A DNA stretch of 64,000 nucleotides from Ginsengibacter sp038239385 (GTDB lineage: Bacteria > Bacteroidota > Bacteroidia > Chitinophagales > Chitinophagaceae), in assembly GCA_038239385.1 (NCBI GenBank), contig JBBSEV010000003.1:62001-126000 (forward strand), written 5' to 3'. A program made the translations under genes and the position numbers. The notes beneath the pieces were generated by a model. The model did no database searches. It was not told the DNA's origin and worked only from the letters and a program-made list of their open reading frames with translations. Of the stretch, positions 8,254 to 17,888 are shown one piece after another (position 1 is the first letter of the stretch; every line of letters begins with the position of its first letter).

Positions 8254-10059
8254 ATGAAAAAATTATTAATTATATCTGTGTTTTGGGTTTTTATAATTAC
8301 AGGATGTAAAAAGACTTTTCTCGATGTGCCTAACACAACGGGCATTACTTTAGGAGAATTAAAAAACAAAGCGGGTGTGCAGCAATTGCTGGTAGCCGCT
8401 TATCACGATGTTACCGGGCTTACAGCCAAATCAAGTTGGTGGAGCACCTCTGGTACCAATTGGATATATGGTGATGTTACTTCCGGCGATGCTTACAGAG
8501 GTGGTAGTAATGACGGCGCCGATGGAGTCACTATTGAACATTTTTTAACGCAGCCTTCTACTGCGCACATTGCCGATAAATGGCGCACTGTGTATGATGG
8601 TGTTTCACGCTGCAATAAAGTGATACGGGCTGCGAATGCTGCCATTGATATGACTATAGATGAAAAGACAAAAGCAATTGCAGAAGCAAGGTTTCTAAGA
8701 GGGCATTTTCATTTTGAAGCAAAAAAAATGTGGAACAATGTACCTTTTATAGACGAAATAACTGATTCGCTTTATGAAGTGTCGAAAGGATTTACTGTAT
8801 CAAACGAAATTGATATCTGGCCCAACATAGAGGCGGATTTTCAGTTTGCTTATGATAATATGCCTGAAGTACAAAAATATAAAGGCCAGGCTAACAAATG
8901 GGCAGCAGCCTGCTATCTTGCGAAGGCATACATGTTTGAGAAAAAGTTTGCTGAAGCAAAAGCCCTGTTAAATACAATTATACCTGCCGCTTATGGTGGT
9001 AATGGCGGTGGTGTAAATGCGCAGGGACAGCCTTACGCATTAATGCAAAACTTTGATGATAATTTTAATCCATCCTTAGAAAATAGCCCTGAACATATAT
9101 TTCAAATTGAATTCTCTGCTAATGACGGGGCTAATTCCGGTAATTCTAATATAGGTGAATCTGGTAATACACCTACTTTTTATCCGTTAACCAGTTTTTA
9201 TGTAAGTTGGAAACAACCATCTTTTAATCTTGTAAATGCATTTAAAACTGATGCTAACGGATTACCTATGCTTGATAACTTCAATGATGATAATGTATCC
9301 AACGATATGGATTATAAAGGTTACGATTATTACAATACTTTCCAGGAAACGGTGGATCCAAGGCTTGACTGGACTGTTGGAAGGCGAGGCATTCCATACC
9401 TGGATTGGACTACGCCATCTTATTACAGTGGTTACGGAAGCAACCCGGGAAGTGATCCCGATTATGGCTGGATAACTAACCGCTCTTTTGGAGGCCCATA
9501 CATTCCTGTAAAAAATAATTTCAGGTATGCTAATGGAGACTTTACAAAATACAGTGAAAATTACGCCCAGTATTATTTGCTTACAAGCGCCGTTAACGTT
9601 AGCATCATCAGGTTTGCCGATGTGCTGCTTTGGGCAGCTGAGTGTGAAGTAGAAATTGGAAGTTTGGAAAGAGCTCGTGAGCTTGTAAATTATGTACGTA
9701 ATCGTGCAAAAACTGGCCGTTCAGTAGAAGTAGTGTATGATGATATTGGTGGTTATGTTGCTTCTGCCAATTATTTTGTAGATACTTATAATGTAGCATG
9801 GGCCGATCAAAATGAAGCACGTAAAGCGGTTCGTTTCGAAAGAAGGATAGAACTCGCCCTGGAAGGACATCGCTTCTTTGACCTTGTACGTTGGGGTATA
9901 GCAGCGAATTATATCAATACATATCTTCAAACAGAGAGCGAAAGATTACCTGCTGATCTTACAGGGATAAGTTTCACTGCAAACAAAAATGAATATTTTC
10001 CTATACCACAGGTTGAAATTGATTTGAATTCTAAATTGAAACAGAATCCAGGTTATTAG
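8254..10059 (+). CDS. SusD/RagB-family glycan-binding lipoprotein
   Basis: A 601-residue surface lipoprotein. The lipobox is IITGC (Cys near residue 18) followed by KKTFLDVPNT, typical of SusD. The TPR-like core (RCNKVIRAANAA, AEARFLRGHFHFEAKKMWNNVPF) and the C-terminal signature (RKAVRFERRIELALEGHRFFDLVRWG; YFPIPQVEIDLN) are present. It is the lid of the SusC pore and captures the glycan. The 21-nt gap to SusC marks co-transcription. Confidence 0.96.
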   Translation: MKKLLIISVFWVFIITGCKKTFLDVPNTTGITLGELKNKAGVQQLLVAAYHDVTGLTAKSSWWSTSGTNWIYGDVTSGDAYRGGSNDGADGVTIEHFLTQPSTAHIADKWRTVYDGVSRCNKVIRAANAAIDMTIDEKTKAIAEARFLRGHFHFEAKKMWNNVPFIDEITDSLYEVSKGFTVSNEIDIWPNIEADFQFAYDNMPEVQKYKGQANKWAAACYLAKAYMFEKKFAEAKALLNTIIPAAYGGNGGGVNAQGQPYALMQNFDDNFNPSLENSPEHIFQIEFSANDGANSGNSNIGESGNTPTFYPLTSFYVSWKQPSFNLVNAFKTDANGLPMLDNFNDDNVSNDMDYKGYDYYNTFQETVDPRLDWTVGRRGIPYLDWTTPSYYSGYGSNPGSDPDYGWITNRSFGGPYIPVKNNFRYANGDFTKYSENYAQYYLLTSAVNVSIIRFADVLLWAAECEVEIGSLERARELVNYVRNRAKTGRSVEVVYDDIGGYVASANYFVDTYNVAWADQNEARKAVRFERRIELALEGHRFFDLVRWGIAANYINTYLQTESERLPADLTGISFTANKNEYFPIPQVEIDLNSKLKQNPGY

Positions 10060-10200
10060 TTTCTTCTTGAGTTAGATAATATCGTGAATAAATGTATTAG
10101 AGAATGGTAATTATAATGAATGGGATTTTCTATTGAACCCAGCTTTTTTATGATAAAGTTTTACACTTGATGTAACCGATTTATTTTTTCGCAAAACAAT

Positions 10201-12576
10201 ATGAAAAAAATCATTACATTTTTCACCTGTATACTTCTTACTTATTTTGGTTTAGCACAAAATATCTTGTTTGATGATGACTGGCGTTTTAATCTTGGGG
10301 ATATTAGAAATGCAGAAGCAGTAAAATTTGATGATACCAAATGGAGACATGTTGATCTTCCGCATGATTGGAGCATTGAAAATCTACCAGGCGCAAATTC
10401 TCCTTTCAATCCTGATGTTATTAATGGAGTAAGCATTGGGTTTACAACCGGGGGAACAGGCTGGTATCGCAAAACATTCATTATTCCATCAAATGGAAAG
10501 AATAAAAAAATTTATATCCAGTTTGACGGTGTTTATATGAATGCGGATATTTGGCTTAATGGCGAGCATCTAGGCAATCATCCTTATGGATACACTTCTT
10601 TTTATTATGACATCAGTGATAAAATAAAATGGAATCAAAAGAATATAATCGCCGTACAGGTGAAGAACGAAGGAGCAACAAGCCGATGGTATTCCGGTTC
10701 AGGTATTTACAGGCATGTTTGGTTAAAATCGGTTAGTCCAATTCATGTGATACAAGGGGGAACTTATATTACAACACCTGAAGTAAGTACATCGTTAGCT
10801 AAAGTAAATATCAAAACAAAAGTGCAAAATAAATCAGGCGTTTCATCCACAGTAACTTTAATAAATAAAATTTTAAATGCAAAAGGAAAAGAAATAGTAA
10901 GAACAATATCAAAACAAATAATAGAAGTCAATGGACTATATGAATTTGAAGATACTGCAATGGTAAATTCTCCGGCATTATGGTCTGTTGAAATGCCAAC
11001 ATTAAACAAAGCAGTTACTGAAGTTTACACTAACGGAAAATTATCAGATCGTGTTGAAACAAAATTCGGCATCCGTAAAATTTCATTCGACGCAGTGAAT
11101 GGATTTTTGTCGAATAATAAACCAATGAAACTGCAAGGGGCATGTTTTCATAATGATAACGGACCATTAGGTTCTAAATCTTATGATCGTGCAGAAATAA
11201 AACGTGTTGAATTATTAAAGGCAAGTGGTTTTAATGCAATAAGATGTTCCCACAATCCGCCACCACCTGCGTTCTTAGACGCTTGCGATAGTATAGGGGT
11301 TCTGGTAATTGATGAGGCTTTTGATATGTGGAATGAACCAAAGAATATGGAAGATTATCATTTATATTTTAAGGACTGGTGGCAGAAAGATTTGGAAAGT
11401 ATGTTGCTTCGTGATAGAAATCATCCTTCAATAATTATGTGGAGCATTGGTAATGAAATTCCTGGTATGGAAAAGGGTGAAGTTGCAGACACGGCAAAAA
11501 TGCTTGCGGACTTTGTACATAACATTGATTCTACACGTCCGATTACTGCAGCAGTAAATAGCGTATCAGAAAAGAAAGATGCCTTTTTTTCAGCGCTTGA
11601 TATTTGCGGCTATAATTATGCAAGAGATAACTATGAAAATGATCATCAGCGCAAGCCTGAGCGTATCATTTTTGGAAGTGAATCCTATGCTTTAACGGCG
11701 TTTGATTACTGGATGAGTGTGATTGATCATCCATGGGTTATTGGTGATTTTATTTGGACAGGTTTTGACTATATCGGTGAAGCGAGTATAGGGTGGCGTG
11801 GCTATTACCAGGAAAAAAATTTCTATCCCTGGAATCTTGCTTATTGCGGAGATATTGACATTTGCGGATGGAAGCGTCCGCAATCTTTTTACCGTGATGC
11901 ACTGTGGAAAAAAGATCAGCTATCCGTTTTTGTAAAACCTTTGCAGCCTACGTTTCCTGTTAATGCAAACAAACAAGACTGGAGTATATGGAACTGGTAT
12001 GATGCAGTGGCTGACTGGAATTGGAAAGGATATAAAGATTCAGTTTTTGAAGTGAATGCTTATTCATCATGTGAAGAAGCAGAGATGTTTTCAAATGGAA
12101 AATCTCTTGGCAGAAAATCAACAAACCGTTCTACAAAATTTATGGCCGTCTGGAATGTGCCTTATGCGGCAGGCGAGTTAAAAGTAATTGGCTATACCCA
12201 CAATCATCAGGTAACGTCTTCAGTTTTGCAAACAGCAAATGAACCAGTTCAAATAAAATTAAGTGCCGACAGAAATGAATTATTTGCAAACAATGAAGAC
12301 CTGAGCTATGTAACAGTAGAATTGCTCGATAATAAAAAAATAAAAAACCCTAAAGCAGAAAATGAAATTCATTTTTCAATAAGTGGTGAAGGAACTATTG
12401 CTGGCGTAGGAAATGCAAACCCCATGAGTGTTGAAAGCTATCAGCAGCCACAACGCAAAGCCTGGCAGGGAAGATGTTTGGTAGTAATTAAATCAACACA
12501 TAAAGCAGGCAAACTTATTTTAAAAGCAAATTCTGAAGGCTTAAAAACTGCAGAAATAATTATTACATCACACTAA
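10201..12576 (+). CDS. Glycoside hydrolase family 2 (beta-galactosidase-like)
   Basis: A 791-residue secreted enzyme with signal peptide ending near GLAQN. GH2 sandwich (about residues 25-180, GTGWYRKTFIIP, FDGVYMNADIWLNGEHLG), immunoglobulin-like domain, catalytic TIM barrel with acid/base Glu in MWSIGNEIPG and nucleophile Glu in IIFGSESYA, aromatic +1 site loop GDFIWTGFDYIGE, then C-terminal Ig-like domains (DUF4982-type WNVPYAAGELKVIGY). Family members are beta-galactosidases, glucuronidases or mannosidases; the plain reading is exo-beta-galactosidase. It follows SusD by 141 nt and likely trims imported glycan in the periplasm. Confidence 0.92.
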   Translation: MKKIITFFTCILLTYFGLAQNILFDDDWRFNLGDIRNAEAVKFDDTKWRHVDLPHDWSIENLPGANSPFNPDVINGVSIGFTTGGTGWYRKTFIIPSNGKNKKIYIQFDGVYMNADIWLNGEHLGNHPYGYTSFYYDISDKIKWNQKNIIAVQVKNEGATSRWYSGSGIYRHVWLKSVSPIHVIQGGTYITTPEVSTSLAKVNIKTKVQNKSGVSSTVTLINKILNAKGKEIVRTISKQIIEVNGLYEFEDTAMVNSPALWSVEMPTLNKAVTEVYTNGKLSDRVETKFGIRKISFDAVNGFLSNNKPMKLQGACFHNDNGPLGSKSYDRAEIKRVELLKASGFNAIRCSHNPPPPAFLDACDSIGVLVIDEAFDMWNEPKNMEDYHLYFKDWWQKDLESMLLRDRNHPSIIMWSIGNEIPGMEKGEVADTAKMLADFVHNIDSTRPITAAVNSVSEKKDAFFSALDICGYNYARDNYENDHQRKPERIIFGSESYALTAFDYWMSVIDHPWVIGDFIWTGFDYIGEASIGWRGYYQEKNFYPWNLAYCGDIDICGWKRPQSFYRDALWKKDQLSVFVKPLQPTFPVNANKQDWSIWNWYDAVADWNWKGYKDSVFEVNAYSSCEEAEMFSNGKSLGRKSTNRSTKFMAVWNVPYAAGELKVIGYTHNHQVTSSVLQTANEPVQIKLSADRNELFANNEDLSYVTVELLDNKKIKNPKAENEIHFSISGEGTIAGVGNANPMSVESYQQPQRKAWQGRCLVVIKSTHKAGKLILKANSEGLKTAEIIITSH

Positions 12577-12596
12577 AAGTTATTTTATGAATACAG

Positions 12597-14453
12597 TTAT
12601 TTATTAAGCACACAAAGTAGGAACATATAATTGTCTACCAAAAAACCTTCGTAACCCCAGCATTCGCCGCTCCACGTTTTCCAGTCTTTAGTTCGGCCAT
12701 TATTACATCTACCCTGGAAATTTCCTTCACTCATACTTTTAAGAAGCGGTAATAAAATTGCATCAGCATCTTTTTTTCTGCCCAATTTTTGCAGTGCATT
12801 AATAAAAAAATAGGTATAACATGCAGTTGCCCCCCCATTCTCATAAATCTGAAATCCATCTAGGTTATCTTCACGTTTTCCGCCACCAACTTCGGGTTTT
12901 AAATCTGTATAATCAGCACGGATCACCGGAATTAAATTTCCCGGCAAGCCTAATTCAAAATTGATAAATCCAACTTCTTTCATTTTAAAAAAGAACTTAT
13001 CCATAATGCTGTTAGCTAAAGGAGTTTCAATAAGATCATAGCTAATGGCAATGGAATTTACAAACGTAAACCAATAGTCATGTAGCTTTCCATCAAGGCT
13101 TTTCCATCCTGCAAGAATACCTGTTGCATCATTATAAAAAGTTTTAGTATAAATATTTTTTAGTTTGATAGCGTTTGTTTTATACAACTCAGCATCACCA
13201 TGCATTTCAAATTTATTACACACTTCACTTAATAAATTAAGCGCCTTATAGGCTAGTGCATTTGAATAAGCATCCTTATTTCCAAAGCCGATAGTATCCC
13301 ACCAATTCGCCGGCCGCATTGATGAATCGCCTTTCCAGCTTCCACTATTTCCTGAAAAACAAAATTCCAATAAGCCGTCGCCGTCATTATCTGTGCTCAG
13401 CATTTCGTTAATCCAAACTTTTATTTTAGAATAATTTTTAATGAACCATTTTCTGTCATTGCTTCCTGTTGTATAGTTGCATACGGCAATTAATAATGAT
13501 GGATAAGAATCAAGGCTGTTGCAGGTAGTGGTCGATTTGGGGATGTCCCATTGCTTATCATAATCATAGCCTAATAGACCATATCCTTTTTGTCCGGCCA
13601 AATAACGATCCAGTGTCATACGTATCAAATCCAGCGTTGTAAGACCATTTGCTAATTGCGGAGTGTGTAAAGCCACTTCAGAATATTTGAATAAAGTAAA
13701 AGCACATGCATCGCTTGCAGAATTATTAGATAATATTTTTAATAAAGGATTAACCTGGAATATGCTGATAAAATTTTTACGAAAGCAATCATAGATCGAA
13801 TCATTTTCGATACCATTAATTTCAGGATGAATAGTTACCACTTCAAAATAATATTCAATTTTCGTTGATGATTTTATTGCTTCAGGGAATTCAATTTTTA
13901 CAAATGGATGTTCGATAAAACGCTGCGAACTATATCGCACTTTTTGATCAGGAATATTGCATGTAATACGCAAGGTGCCCATATCAGGAAAATGTAAAAT
14001 TGCAGGAAGTGTAACTTCATTTTTTTCACCTTTCATTATTCCTAAAAGAGTTGCGTGATTCGCATATTGGCTGATATTGAATATAAAGGGATTTGTATGC
14101 CCGGCATGATAAGTTGAAATCAGTGAGAAGGAAGATTTTGTTTTGATCATTTCCCAAACAGGCAATTCATGTTTGCCTTGTGAAGCAAGCCTGTAGATTG
14201 TTTTAGCCTTATGTATTGATGAAGTATAAGCGGGCTGTAAAGAAGCTTCATCGTTTAAAATTAGATTGGTTCCTAAATTACTTTTACCAAGAGAATCAAT
14301 TGCAAAAAAATTAAATTGCGGAGATTGAAGGTGAGCGAAGATTTTTAAAAATGTTGATTCAGTTTGCAAAGATGCCACTGCATCGGAAATGTCTAGAACT
14401 TTTACAACGACACTTGCAAGCGCTGCATTTTTTATAAAGTTTCTTCTTTTCAT
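12597..14453 (-). CDS. Tat-exported six-hairpin glycosidase-like protein
   Basis: A 618-residue protein with a twin-arginine signal (MKRRNFIKNAALASVVV). The C-terminal 350 residues look like an (alpha/alpha)6 toroid: repeated helix pairs, DNDGDGLLEFCFSGNSGSW (an acidic loop seen in GH63/GH94-like folds), RPANWWDTIGFGNKDAYSNA, DGFQIYENGGATACYTY and SGECWGYEGFLVDNYMF. The N-terminal 250 residues are beta-rich. The family number cannot be assigned from the sequence alone. It is convergent with the GH2 gene (20 nt apart) and divergent from the SGNH esterase, so it likely acts on the same glycan. Confidence 0.7.
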   Translation of the reverse strand: MKRRNFIKNAALASVVVKVLDISDAVASLQTESTFLKIFAHLQSPQFNFFAIDSLGKSNLGTNLILNDEASLQPAYTSSIHKAKTIYRLASQGKHELPVWEMIKTKSSFSLISTYHAGHTNPFIFNISQYANHATLLGIMKGEKNEVTLPAILHFPDMGTLRITCNIPDQKVRYSSQRFIEHPFVKIEFPEAIKSSTKIEYYFEVVTIHPEINGIENDSIYDCFRKNFISIFQVNPLLKILSNNSASDACAFTLFKYSEVALHTPQLANGLTTLDLIRMTLDRYLAGQKGYGLLGYDYDKQWDIPKSTTTCNSLDSYPSLLIAVCNYTTGSNDRKWFIKNYSKIKVWINEMLSTDNDGDGLLEFCFSGNSGSWKGDSSMRPANWWDTIGFGNKDAYSNALAYKALNLLSEVCNKFEMHGDAELYKTNAIKLKNIYTKTFYNDATGILAGWKSLDGKLHDYWFTFVNSIAISYDLIETPLANSIMDKFFFKMKEVGFINFELGLPGNLIPVIRADYTDLKPEVGGGKREDNLDGFQIYENGGATACYTYFFINALQKLGRKKDADAILLPLLKSMSEGNFQGRCNNGRTKDWKTWSGECWGYEGFLVDNYMFLLCVLNK

Positions 14454-14546
14454 ACATCCCGGGTTTTAAACATTCGTGGTATTAAATTAACTATATTGTT
14501 TTGTATTAAGAGTAAAAAGGATCTATAAAAAATAATTAAAATAAAA

Positions 14547-16040
14547 TTGAAAACTGCACTTCTTCTATCAATTATTTGTATAGCAATTAATAGCACTGCG
14601 CAAAACAATTTGGATTTTGAAGATGGACTTACTAACTGGATAATCAATGGTAATGCAGATAACGTTACGCCTGATAAGAGCAATGCTTATAAAGGAAATG
14701 CCTGTGTAAAGATTTCGAACTTAAGCAGCCTTATACAGCGCATCAATGCATCACCTTTATCAATTATTCAATTGAATGCATATGTAAAATCAAATGAAAA
14801 AGTAAAGGCATATTCTTTCATTCAATTTTATGATTCACTTAATCACCTGCTATTTGAAGATAAAAATAGCAGTATAACTTCAGCTCAATATCAGCGTATA
14901 GGAAACTACACAGAAGCACCTCCATATACAAGATATATTATGATTGGTATTGAAACAGATTCTTCAAACAGTTATATATATGCCGATAATTTTTCCATTA
15001 AGATTGAAAGCAATGATACAGCGGCTAATAAGCCCACATGTAATCTTGATGAATACATGCAGCCTTTCTGGAAATCGGATACTATTTACAATGAAACTGT
15101 TTTAATGTATTCAGTGAATGGGAAACCTGCAACCGGCAAGTTATTATTTAATCCTTCAAAAATTATATCGGTAAAAAGTTATGATCTGAATATTAAATAT
15201 AAACAAGGCCTGGATTATATAACGAAAGGTAAGATGATTATAAGAAGTAAAAATTCATCAATGCCTTTCCGGGCAGATATTTCGTTTGATACTAAAACTA
15301 ATCTTGCATGGTATAACCTGCAATCACAATGGATAGTTGTGACTTATATGCATCATGACAAATGGAATGGTCCACTACCTTCTTACAAAGGAAATAAAAT
15401 GCCGAACACAATTGCAAAGCTTACTTCCAAATCACCACTTAAAATTGTTGCTTTGGGCATGAGCATAACAAGAGGATTAAATGTGAGCAGCTATGATACG
15501 ATTGCTCCTTACATGCCAACTTACATTGACCTTTTCTCTTACCAGCTAAAAAAGAAATATGGCTACGATGATATCACGATCTATAATGAAGGCTTGCCTG
15601 GTGCAGTTGTAGACTGGGGCGCTGATCATGCAGATACCTATATCAGCCCATTGAAACCCGATCTTGTAATTCTTGATTTTGGGATGAATGATTTTTGGCG
15701 ATATACTCCGCAGCAGTTTATCGGATACATTAAAACTATTATCAAAAAAGTGAAATTCTCAAATCCAGATGCAGAGTTTTTACTTTTATCAAACATAAAG
15801 TTTGATCCTGATTATGTTTTGAATAGTGATAAAAATAAAACCTGGTATCAAAATAATTTACGCGGCTACAATACAGAACTTCAGCAATTGGAAGCAATCG
15901 GAATTATTGATTTTGATATGACAACTTTAAGCGATAAAATTTATAGTATAAAGAAAGCAAAGGATTGTATTGCCAATCCACTTCATCCTAACGATTATCT
16001 TGCCCGATGGTATGCACAAGGAATGGCGGCGCTTTTCTAA
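14547..16040 (+). CDS. Secreted SGNH/GDSL-family hydrolase with N-terminal carbohydrate-binding-like domain
   Basis: A 497-residue protein with a signal peptide (KTALLLSIICIAINSTAQ). The only start that preserves this signal is TTG at 14547; an in-frame stop lies 21 nt upstream. Residues about 20-165 look like a CBM4/9-type jelly roll (DFEDGLTNWIINGNA ... YIYADNFSIKIES). The C-terminal half has SGNH blocks: Ser in LGMSITRGL, Gly/Asn in DFGMNDFW, and His in NPLHPNDYLARW. Such esterases remove acetyl or other acyl groups from plant or bacterial glycans. It is the last gene of the glycan locus. Confidence 0.82.
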   Translation: MKTALLLSIICIAINSTAQNNLDFEDGLTNWIINGNADNVTPDKSNAYKGNACVKISNLSSLIQRINASPLSIIQLNAYVKSNEKVKAYSFIQFYDSLNHLLFEDKNSSITSAQYQRIGNYTEAPPYTRYIMIGIETDSSNSYIYADNFSIKIESNDTAANKPTCNLDEYMQPFWKSDTIYNETVLMYSVNGKPATGKLLFNPSKIISVKSYDLNIKYKQGLDYITKGKMIIRSKNSSMPFRADISFDTKTNLAWYNLQSQWIVVTYMHHDKWNGPLPSYKGNKMPNTIAKLTSKSPLKIVALGMSITRGLNVSSYDTIAPYMPTYIDLFSYQLKKKYGYDDITIYNEGLPGAVVDWGADHADTYISPLKPDLVILDFGMNDFWRYTPQQFIGYIKTIIKKVKFSNPDAEFLLLSNIKFDPDYVLNSDKNKTWYQNNLRGYNTELQQLEAIGIIDFDMTTLSDKIYSIKKAKDCIANPLHPNDYLARWYAQGMAALF

Positions 16041-16362
16041 ATCGCTTTGAACCGAGGATTTCAAGTTACAATCTTGTCTTCCAGCAATTATTTTGTAGGG
16101 TAAAATGAAGGGGCTTAAACATTTTTCTCACTTTGATTTTGTAAATGCTTACTAAATTTTTTTTGTTTGGAACAAAGGACGAGCAACACCGTTTTGAATT
16201 ACTATTAGCGCATTGGGATGTTATGATAGAAAAAGTTTTGGTTGAGTAATTTGTTACAGAGTAGCTACTGAAGCGCAAATTATTACACTAACTTTTTAAC
16301 TATAATCAATTACTGAAAAACATACTATTATCAGAATAAGTTTCACGGTTTCTTTGGTTGCT
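16041..16362. other. Intergenic region with a possible gene remnant
   Basis: No complete gene is visible. On the plus strand a 34-codon frame at 16145-16249 (MLTKFFLFGTKDEQ...EKVLVE) has protein-like composition and could be the C-terminal relic of a lost gene; a separate frame just before it (from 16105) supplies more protein-like codons in another phase. No homology is recognised. Confidence 0.2.
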
Positions 16363-17715
16363 TTATAGAAAATCTTTAATCCCTTCCCCCAAATCAAACA
16401 CCTTTACCTTGCCATTTAGTTCTGATTGAATAAGCGAACTACCTGCTGCACTTCTGTAGCCACTTGCACAATGAACTATAATAGGTTTGTTTGTTGGAAT
16501 TTCCTTAATCCTGTTTCTTACTTCTGACAAGGGAATAGGTATACTATTTGGGAATATTTTTCCTTCTGATACTTCAGAAGTATTTCTTACATCTACAATG
16601 GTATAATCTTGCTGGTGCTTCCTGAATGGGCCTACATCAATCTTTTCTTCTTTTAAATTGGCATCATCAATAACAAAAGCTTCTTCTATATTTGTTTCAT
16701 AACCAATAACGGCAGCCCTTTCCAGCATTCGTTGCAGTTGCTCTTTACTTTCTGCCGCCAAATAAAATTTTTCATCTGGTTTGATAATGCTACCTAACCA
16801 GGTTTCAAATTTTCCATCTTCCATGAGATTGACAGAATGTGAAAGATGACCTTCTTTGAATGTTTCTTCTTTTCTTGTATCAACAATCCAAATAGCTTTA
16901 TTTAAAGATTGATTTGAATTTTTATTGATTGTTGCACCTGTTTTTATTTGTGCAATACTTTTTTTTAAAGACGATGCGCCTTTTTTATTTATCTCTACGT
17001 CAAAAGAAAAGTAGGCTGGCACAAAAGGTTGATCGTTCAAAAGTTCTTTTACAAACTCATCCTCAGGTTTATCCTGTAATGACCAATTGCTTTTCTTTTC
17101 TTCCCCGATAGTGCTGCTGCTGGCTTTGCTAAGAACTTTCCCGCAAAGCGTACCTGCACCATGTGCGGGATAAACAATAATATCATCATTCAGTGGTATT
17201 AATTTATTTCTCAAACTATGGTACATCTGTCTTGCCAATTCATTTGCTGCTGTGTGTGTATCGCCTGCGCCGGGTCTTAGGTCTGGCCTGCCACAATCAC
17301 CAATAAAAAGTGTATCTCCTGTAAAAATTGCTTTCTGTTTTCCATCATGTTCCAAAAGAATGCAGATACTATCGGGTGAATGGCCGGGTGTATTGATAGC
17401 GGTTAATTTTATTTTGCCAAGTTGTATGGTTCCGCCTTCATCGAATGGTTGATGAGGATATAAAGCATTTACCAACTTGCTTGTATAAATTGTTGCGCCT
17501 TTTGTATCATGAAGCTCCAAATGACTGCTTACAAAATCTGCATGAGGATGGGTTTCAATTACACCTGTAATCTGTGCTTCATTTTCTTTTGCATAATCAA
17601 GATATTGCTGTGGATTACGGGAAGGGTCAATCAGAATTATTTTCTTTTCGCACTCACTCAATATTGCATAGCTGAAATGCGAAAGATTCTTGTCTTCAAA
17701 TTGTTTTATTTGCAT
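16363..17715 (-). CDS. Persulfide dioxygenase-rhodanese fusion (CstB-like)
   Basis: A 450-residue cytoplasmic protein. Residues 1-240 are a metallo-beta-lactamase fold of the ETHE1/persulfide-dioxygenase type: HPHAD (H56, H58, D60), TPGHSPDS, FTGDTLFIGDCGRPD and VYPAHGAG. Two rhodanese domains follow: about 255-345 (VDTRKEETFKEGHL), which lacks the active-site Cys (YLAAESKEQ in its place), and about 355-450 with the active Cys416 in HCASGYRS. The order MBL, pseudo-rhodanese, rhodanese is that of staphylococcal CstB, which oxidises persulfide and releases thiosulfate. A Crp-type palindrome lies 48-63 nt upstream. It anchors the sulfur locus. Confidence 0.88.
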   Translation of the reverse strand: MQIKQFEDKNLSHFSYAILSECEKKIILIDPSRNPQQYLDYAKENEAQITGVIETHPHADFVSSHLELHDTKGATIYTSKLVNALYPHQPFDEGGTIQLGKIKLTAINTPGHSPDSICILLEHDGKQKAIFTGDTLFIGDCGRPDLRPGAGDTHTAANELARQMYHSLRNKLIPLNDDIIVYPAHGAGTLCGKVLSKASSSTIGEEKKSNWSLQDKPEDEFVKELLNDQPFVPAYFSFDVEINKKGASSLKKSIAQIKTGATINKNSNQSLNKAIWIVDTRKEETFKEGHLSHSVNLMEDGKFETWLGSIIKPDEKFYLAAESKEQLQRMLERAAVIGYETNIEEAFVIDDANLKEEKIDVGPFRKHQQDYTIVDVRNTSEVSEGKIFPNSIPIPLSEVRNRIKEIPTNKPIIVHCASGYRSAAGSSLIQSELNGKVKVFDLGEGIKDFL

Positions 17716-17762
17716 TCTTTTTTATTTACTCTGCAAACTTCACTCAATTTCAATACCTGTTC

Positions 17763-17778
17763 TGTGACACTTGTCACA
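17763..17778. promoter_or_regulatory. Crp/Fnr-type palindrome upstream of persulfide dioxygenase
   Basis: TGTGA-CACTTG-TCACA, perfect 5-bp arms with 6-bp spacer, the Crp/Fnr-family site architecture. Its centre is exactly 33 bp upstream of the centre of a -7-like box (GAAGTTTG on the minus strand, 17734-17741), a distance fitting an activator bound near -40. The same spacing is seen at the transporter operon (22512-22527). Confidence 0.7.
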
Positions 17779-17888
17779 AAAAGAGAAGTTAGGAGTTTTA
17801 TTAAGGTATTATATTAATTAGTTAGGAAATTTTTTTGAACAAATGTAGAATATTACCGTAAGTATGAAGTGTTGAACATGATTGAAGG

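Noticed and set aside
9236..9475. Plus-strand ORF inside the SusD gene
   Set aside because: It is out of frame within the SusD coding sequence and has no signal or family motif.
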